Origin: Deltaproteobacteria bacterium
GTDB taxonomy: Bacteria > Desulfobacterota > Desulfuromonadia > Desulfuromonadales > JAAYDE01
NCBI GenBank assembly: GCA_012729375.1
Contig: JAAYDE010000135.1
Span: 1 to 64,000, forward strand
DNA length: 64,000 nucleotides
Direction: 5' to 3'
Positions 59,615-64,000 of the stretch are shown one piece after another. A program made the translations under genes and the position numbers. The stretch's first letter is position 1; each line of letters starts with the position of its first letter. The notes under the pieces were generated by a model, which saw only the letters and a list, made by a program, of their open reading frames with translations, ran no database searches and was not told the DNA's origin.

Positions 59615-61930
59615 ATGACACTGACTATAAAAGGATTTGATGAAGAAGGCAGAAGAATCTCGACAAGGGTTCTTCTACACAAGGTATATGAAGAACTGGA
59701 AAAGGGGGAAACCTCCTTCGAGGTGATCGGTTCCGGTCATCACGATATCGGCGGACCATTGTGGACGGCGGACGGTTCGCCTCTGCGGTTCATCGTGAAA
59801 AATCCCGGTCAGAGGGTCGGCTCCATGGGGCTGCAAGGAACGGAGATCGTCGTCGAGGGATCGACCCCGGCCGATGCCGGCTGGCTCAACGCCGGCGCCA
59901 CCTTGGTCATCAAGGGGGACGGCGGCGACACCACCGGCCACTGCGCGGCCAGCGGCGCCATCTATGTGCGGGGCCGGGTGGGCACCCGCTCCGGATCGCT
60001 GATGAAGCACGATCCGGCCTATGAACCGCCCCAGCTGTGGGTGCTGAAAAACACCGGATCCTTCTCCTTTGAATTCATGGGCGGCGGAATCGCCGTGGTC
60101 TGCGGCTACAACTGCGAGGATCTGGAATCGGTGCTCGGCGACCGGTCCTGCGTCGGCATGGTTGGCGGCGCCATCTACGTGCGGGGACCGGTGGCGGGAC
60201 TCTCCGCCGATGTCTGGCTGGTCGATCTCGATGAGGGAGACCGCCGGTTTCTTGTTGACAATCTCCCCCATTTCCTGGCCAAGGTCGGTCGCCTCGAAGT
60301 CTTGCGCAAACTGAGTGATTTGTCGCAGTGGCGCAAGATCGTGGCCAAGACCTACGAAGAGCGCAAGGTCCGCCAGCGGATCACCATCCACGATTTTGTT
60401 GCCCGGAAATGGGTCGCCGGCGGGATTTTCGGCGACGTGGTCGAAGACGACTATTCCTTTATTGCTGGCCTGGTCAATACGGGGGAACACCGTCTCAAAA
60501 TTCCCCATTGGCTCGATAGGCGCTACAGCGCCCCCTGCCAGGCGTCCTGCCCCTCCGCCATTCCCACCCAGGAGCGAATCCAGCTCCTTCGCGAAGGAAA
60601 GATTAAGGAGGCGTTGGAACTGGTGTTGCGCTATTCCCCTTTTCCCGGCAGCGTCTGTGGCGAAGTCTGCCCCAATCTGTGCATGGACGCCTGTACCCGC
60701 GCTTTTCTCGACCTGCCGGTGTTCATGAAGGATCTCGGACGATTGTCCCTCGACGCCGGGGCCCCGCCGCGGGCGCCCGATAGCGGCAAAAGGGTTGCCG
60801 TCGTCGGCGGCGGGCCGGGGGGCTTGAGCGCCGCCTGGCAACTGCGCCTCAAAGGGCACGCTGTGACGGTGTTTGAGGGCGATAAGGAGATCGGCGGCAA
60901 ACTGCGTCAGGTCATTCCCCGGGAGCGGCTCTCCCGACAGATCCTGGAACGGGAAATTCAGCGGATCCGGGAGATGGGCATCGAAATCCTTTCCGGGGTG
61001 CGGGTGGATGCCCTGCTTTTTGCCACCATCCGTGCCGATTACGATGCGCTGGTTATTGCCTCCGGCGCCCATAATCCGGTGGTGATCCCTTTTCCAGGCC
61101 ACCAGCGGGTGCGCCAGGGAATCGACTTTCTCAAGGCAATCAACCGCGGCGAGCGTCCGGCGGTGGGCCGGAGGGTGGTGGTGATCGGCGCCGGCAACGC
61201 CGCCATGGATGTCGGCCTCGGCGCTTTCGCCATGGGAGCGGAAGGGGTTATCGCTGTCGATATCCAGAGACCGGCCGCCTATGCCCACGAGATCGCCAAC
61301 TTTGAGAAACTTGGGGGGCGGATTTTGTGGCCTTACGTCACCGATAAAGTGGACGAGGAAGGGGTCCACGGCAGGGATGGGCGGTTGCTTCCCGCCGACG
61401 ATGTTTTCTTCGCCGTCGGCGAGCGCCCCGATCTGTCCTATCTGCCGAGGACCTGGCTGGATGAGCGCGGCATGCCCGCTACCGACGAATGCCGCCAGTT
61501 CGTTCTGGCGCCGGCGGTCTTCGCCGTCGGCGACGCCACGGAGCCGGGTCTGCTCACCCACGCCATCGGCAGCGGCCGGGAAGTTGCCGAACATATCGAT
61601 CGTCTTCTCAATGGGCTGGAACCGGTTCCATTGCGGAAAAAGGAGATGATCCCGCTGAGCTGCCTGCGCAAGGAATATTACCGCCCTTTGAAACGGGGGC
61701 ATTTCAAGGTGGACGATGTCGTTCAATTGGAAACCAGCCGTTGTCTTTCCTGCGGTGCCTGCCGGGATTGTTCCATGTGTCTCGAAGCCTGCCCCGAGGG
61801 GGCGATCGTCCGCGAGGAGAAGGAGGGCGGCGCGTTCGAATATCGTTCCGACGACAAATACTGCATCGGCTGCGGCATCTGTGCCGGCGTCTGTCCCTGC
61901 GGCATCTGGACCCTGGAGCAGGTGGTATAA
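59615..61930 (+). CDS. Glutamate synthase fusion: GXGXG, NADPH oxidoreductase and ferredoxin
   Basis: A 771-residue fusion. Residues 1-245 form the GXGXG beta-helix (alpha-subunit C domain; repeats such as GQRVGSMGLQGTEIVVEGS, GATLVIKGDGG, GAIYVRGRVGTRSG). From about 290 the small-subunit type NAD(P)H:FAD reductase appears: CQASCPSAIPTQERIQLLREG, GSVCGEVCPNLCMDACTR, FAD site VAVVGGGPGGLSAAWQL, NADP site VVVIGAGNAAMDVG, FAD-binding tail FAVGDATEPG. The last 65 residues add a two-cluster ferredoxin (CLSCGACRDCSMCLEACPEGAI, CIGCGICAGVCPCGIW). AGGAG before the ATG; 25 bp after the FMN gene. Confidence 0.92.
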   Translation: MTLTIKGFDEEGRRISTRVLLHKVYEELEKGETSFEVIGSGHHDIGGPLWTADGSPLRFIVKNPGQRVGSMGLQGTEIVVEGSTPADAGWLNAGATLVIKGDGGDTTGHCAASGAIYVRGRVGTRSGSLMKHDPAYEPPQLWVLKNTGSFSFEFMGGGIAVVCGYNCEDLESVLGDRSCVGMVGGAIYVRGPVAGLSADVWLVDLDEGDRRFLVDNLPHFLAKVGRLEVLRKLSDLSQWRKIVAKTYEERKVRQRITIHDFVARKWVAGGIFGDVVEDDYSFIAGLVNTGEHRLKIPHWLDRRYSAPCQASCPSAIPTQERIQLLREGKIKEALELVLRYSPFPGSVCGEVCPNLCMDACTRAFLDLPVFMKDLGRLSLDAGAPPRAPDSGKRVAVVGGGPGGLSAAWQLRLKGHAVTVFEGDKEIGGKLRQVIPRERLSRQILEREIQRIREMGIEILSGVRVDALLFATIRADYDALVIASGAHNPVVIPFPGHQRVRQGIDFLKAINRGERPAVGRRVVVIGAGNAAMDVGLGAFAMGAEGVIAVDIQRPAAYAHEIANFEKLGGRILWPYVTDKVDEEGVHGRDGRLLPADDVFFAVGERPDLSYLPRTWLDERGMPATDECRQFVLAPAVFAVGDATEPGLLTHAIGSGREVAEHIDRLLNGLEPVPLRKKEMIPLSCLRKEYYRPLKRGHFKVDDVVQLETSRCLSCGACRDCSMCLEACPEGAIVREEKEGGAFEYRSDDKYCIGCGICAGVCPCGIWTLEQVV

Positions 61931-61957
61931 CCATCCGGCGGGCTGAAAGTCAGGACG

Positions 61958-62008
61958 GATTTCCAGTCAAAAAGGCGGTCCCGTGGGCCGCCTTTTTGAC
62001 TGGAAATC
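61958..62008 (+). terminator. 21-bp perfect terminator hairpin
   Basis: A perfect 21-bp inverted repeat (61958-61978 and 61988-62008) around a 9-nt loop, containing AAAAAGGCGG and CCGCCTTTTT. It ends the glutamate synthase operon. The outer 11 bp beyond the T tract are unusually long. Confidence 0.85.
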
Positions 62009-62187
62009 TTGCACCCTTCGGGTAAGGTTGCTCATGCCCGAGGTCTTAGACGCAGATTCAGGTTATCCAAGCCGTGGATGCCGAATGCCTTCTGTACACG
62101 CCCGGGAACGCATTTCCGGATCGGACCGCGAGCTTGTTTTTCTTTGTGGCTCCGGTATTTTTGCGTAAGGAAAGCTGGTGGAAGTTT

Positions 62188-62200
62188 GGTTATAATAACC
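62188..62200 (+). promoter_or_regulatory. -10 element inside a palindrome upstream of ttcA
   Basis: TATAAT at 62191-62196 within the odd palindrome GGTTATAATAACC, 22 bp before the ttcA ATG. No -35 near 17 bp upstream is convincing, so any promoter here may need an activator. Confidence 0.35.
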
Positions 62201-62222
62201 GCCACGAAAGAATAGGCAGGGT

Positions 62223-62990
62223 ATGGCAAAATCGGCATTGGACAGAATACGCAGGGCGGCCGGTAGGGCCATCGGTGACTTTCACCTGATATCCGCCGGC
62301 GACCGCATTGCCGTGGGCATTTCCGGTGGCAAGGATTCCCTGGCACTGATGGTGGTTCTCCAGGAACTGCGGCGGCGCGCGCCGATTCCCTACCAACTGG
62401 TGGGAGTGACCATCGACCCGGGGTTTTCCGGTTTTCCCGCCGCGGCGATCGCGGCTTTTTTCAAGGCTCGCGGTTGGCAGCTTCAGGTCGAGAAAACAGA
62501 CATCCGCCTCATCCTGGAGGCCAAGCTGCGTCCCGGCTCCTCGCCCTGTTCCTTTTGCGCCCGCCTGCGCCGTGGTATTCTCTATACAGCGGCGCAGCAC
62601 CTGGGCTGCAACAAGGTCGCGTTGGGACACCATCTCGACGACTTTATCGAAACCCTGTTGCTCAACCAGTTCTACTCGGGAACCCTGGCCGCCATGAGCC
62701 CGCGCATGCTCGCCGACAACGGTCGCCAGACGGTGATCCGGCCCCTCTTCTATGTGGCGGAGGAAGAGATCCGGCGCCTGGTCGAGGAACAGGAACTGCC
62801 CCTGTTCGAGAATCCCTGTCCGGCCCGGATCGAGGACCAGAAAAGGCAGCGGATCAAAGCTCTGGTAGCGGAATTGCAGAAAGAGATTCCTTTCATCCGT
62901 GAGAGCCTCGCCAATTCCCTGCGCAACGTTCAGCCCCGGCATCTGGCCGATGAAAGACTTTCAGGAGAAAAACTTGACCGAGTTTTCTGA
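62223..62990 (+). CDS. ttcA: TtcA-type tRNA 2-thiocytidine synthase
   Basis: A 255-residue PP-loop enzyme that probably thiolates cytidine 32 in tRNA. The ATP pyrophosphatase motif is GISGGKDSLALMVVL; the first cluster ligands are in SPCSFCARLRRGIL (CxxC), and ALGHHLDDFIETLLLNQFYSG is highly typical. In the C-terminal part, ENPCPARIEDQKRQ supplies a single Cys where the third cluster ligand is expected. Overall TtcA-like, though TtcA/TtuA relatives modify other positions. Preceded by GCAGG. Overlaps or abuts the phosphatase gene. Confidence 0.85.
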   Translation: MAKSALDRIRRAAGRAIGDFHLISAGDRIAVGISGGKDSLALMVVLQELRRRAPIPYQLVGVTIDPGFSGFPAAAIAAFFKARGWQLQVEKTDIRLILEAKLRPGSSPCSFCARLRRGILYTAAQHLGCNKVALGHHLDDFIETLLLNQFYSGTLAAMSPRMLADNGRQTVIRPLFYVAEEEIRRLVEEQELPLFENPCPARIEDQKRQRIKALVAELQKEIPFIRESLANSLRNVQPRHLADERLSGEKLDRVF

Positions 62991-63729
62991 ATTCGATCTC
63001 AATGTCAAATTGGCTGCGGAGGTGCAGGAGCTTCTTTTTCCGAAGAGTTCGCCGCTTTGCGAGTGGTGTTGCATGGGGGTCAAGTTTCGCATGGCGCAAG
63101 GGCTTGGCGGTGACTATTTCGACTTCATCACCGCTCCGGACGGCTGCCAGTTCATCATGATCGGCGACGTCACCGGCCACGGCCTCCATGCTTCTGTGGT
63201 CATGTCGCTGCTCTATGGCTTCATCTACCGCGCCAGCATCGATCGGTGCGATCCCTTGAAAGTGGCCGAAGACGCCAACGGCTTCCTGGAAAAATTCGCC
63301 AAACGTTCCTTGGAACTGGACCACTTTTTTTCCACCACACTTTTTTGCGGGATCATTCATCCCCAGACCCTGCGGATGCGTTACGTCAATGCCGGCCATG
63401 TACCGCCGCTGGTGCGGCGCGGCATGGAAATCCTCGAATTGAGCTCCACCGCGCCCCCTTTGGGTTTTTTTGAAAATCCGGAAATCTCCGTGGCACACTT
63501 CCAGTTTTCCCGTGGGGACCGGCTCTTTCTTTACACCGACGGTGTGGTGGAAACCTCCAACCAGGCCGGGGAACTCTTTGGCAAAACCTCCGTGAAAGAG
63601 ATCCTGCTCCAGGATGGCAGTGATCATCTCACCTTTCTCGATCACTTGTTTGCAACGCTGGACGGGTTTGGCGCGGGAAGCCGGCTCGCCGATGACTGTA
63701 CGGCCATTGTTTTCGATGTGCATGGCTGA
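62950..63729 (+). CDS. PP2C/SpoIIE-type serine phosphatase
   Basis: A 259-residue (from 62950) single-domain phosphatase of the RsbU/SpoIIE kind. Metal-binding segments are intact: GLGGDYFDFI, IGDVTGHGLHASVVMS, FLYTDGVVETSN and LADDCTAIVFDV, with MRYVNAGHVPPLV between. No sensor or receiver domain is attached. The start is uncertain: ATG 62950 overlaps ttcA by 41 bp; TTG 62974 has AGGAG at 6-bp spacing and may be the true one. Such enzymes usually dephosphorylate STAS anti-sigma antagonists; no partner is nearby. Probably cotranscribed with ttcA. Confidence 0.88.
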   Translation: MKDFQEKNLTEFSEFDLNVKLAAEVQELLFPKSSPLCEWCCMGVKFRMAQGLGGDYFDFITAPDGCQFIMIGDVTGHGLHASVVMSLLYGFIYRASIDRCDPLKVAEDANGFLEKFAKRSLELDHFFSTTLFCGIIHPQTLRMRYVNAGHVPPLVRRGMEILELSSTAPPLGFFENPEISVAHFQFSRGDRLFLYTDGVVETSNQAGELFGKTSVKEILLQDGSDHLTFLDHLFATLDGFGAGSRLADDCTAIVFDVHG

Positions 63730-63815
63730 GGAGCAAGGATTTTTGGAAATCAGAGGCTGTCCGGCCCTCTGTTGAAAAGTAAACCGGAAAGAATTTCAGC
63801 AGGGAGAGATTCGTT

Positions 63816-63980
63816 ATGCCGACCTATGAATACCGCTGCAAGGATTGTGGGAAAGATTTTACCGTGGTGATGACCATGGCCGAGCATGACCGGCGCAAGG
63901 TGCTCTGCCCCGCCTGCAAAGGCAAAGACGTGGCTCAGCAATTTTCCCTTTTTTACGCCAGAACCAGCAAGAAGAGCTGA
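63816..63980 (+). CDS. FmdB-family zinc ribbon protein
   Basis: A 54-residue protein starting MPTYEYRCKDCGKDF, the standard FmdB/CxxC_CXXC_SSSS beginning, with a second CxxC (LCPACKGKDV) to complete a zinc ribbon, ending FYARTSKKS. AGGGAG 10 bp before the ATG. Function of the family is unclear (possible regulator). Its stop is 20 bp before the window end, so nothing can be said of what follows. Confidence 0.88.
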   Translation: MPTYEYRCKDCGKDFTVVMTMAEHDRRKVLCPACKGKDVAQQFSLFYARTSKKS

Positions 63981-64000
63981 GCGGCCGTCGCTTCCCCCAG

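Noticed and set aside
59675..61726. 683-codon minus-strand ORF opposite the glutamate synthase fusion
   Set aside because: The opposite strand carries all the conserved motifs; this one has none.

Overview
The window is about 59% G+C and looks like the chromosome of an anaerobic, Gram-negative deltaproteobacterium, most likely in or near the Desulfuromonadales (Geobacter/Desulfuromonas/Pelobacter-type). This is inferred from gene content: LptF/LptG and periplasmic glucan genes (outer membrane), a split archaeal-type glutamate synthase carrying ferredoxin domains, a membrane polyferredoxin beside a Tat-exported DUF362 protein, a sigma54 activator, a PaaK/ACT pair and a dCache-PAS-GGDEF protein. 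I see no insertion sequence, prophage, CRISPR array or rRNA. One tRNA gene (Pro, GGG) is present.

Layout. 1-5.1 kb: 3' part of a nonribosomal peptide synthetase and its Sfp-type phosphopantetheinyl transferase. 5.1-10.1 kb: a small anchored protein, an SPFH/band-7 protein, a 59-residue membrane protein, a periplasmic binding protein and a convergent diguanylate cyclase. 10.6-21.6 kb (all minus): opgG-opgH, carB, an IPT/TIG-repeat protein, lptF-lptG. 21.6-30.4 kb (mostly plus): an IHF/HU protein, a lone cNMP-binding domain protein, a Na/phosphate cotransporter, paaK plus ACT protein, tRNA-Pro, a radical SAM protein (minus), a DJ-1 protein and a Ca/Na antiporter. 30.4-33.5 kb (minus): zinc-ribbon protein, NapH/NapG-like polyferredoxin, DUF362 protein.

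33.7-39.5 kb: a sigma54 enhancer-binding protein followed by hsp20-hsp20-clpB, with repeated sites and a near-consensus -24/-12 element between them. This is the most coherent candidate for a regulatory circuit worth testing. 39.5-46.5 kb (minus): a complete phosphate locus phoB-phoR-pstS-pstC-pstA-pstB-phoU with 11-bp-period TGTTAG repeats before phoB and before pstS. 46.5-55 kb: small and housekeeping genes (DUF2829/Tad2-like ORF, DUF3014 protein, 2-hydroxyacid dehydrogenase, rnk, membrane protein, cynS, DEAD-box helicase, J-domain protein, ilvE). 55-64 kb: amtB behind a sigma54 promoter, a three-gene glutamate synthase operon, ttcA, a PP2C/SpoIIE phosphatase and an FmdB zinc ribbon.

Functional themes: nitrogen (cyanase, AmtB, glutamate synthase, IlvE, CarB), phosphate (Pho/Pst, NptA-like), protein quality control (Hsp20, ClpB, J-domain protein) and cell envelope (OpgGH, LptFG). 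No unmistakably new multi-gene system is evident. The best unusual items are the sigma54-linked Hsp20/ClpB operon, an NRPS with its thioesterase before a terminal epimerase, the fused polyferredoxin with its Tat partner, and an orphan terminator-flanked structured element near 47.9 kb.
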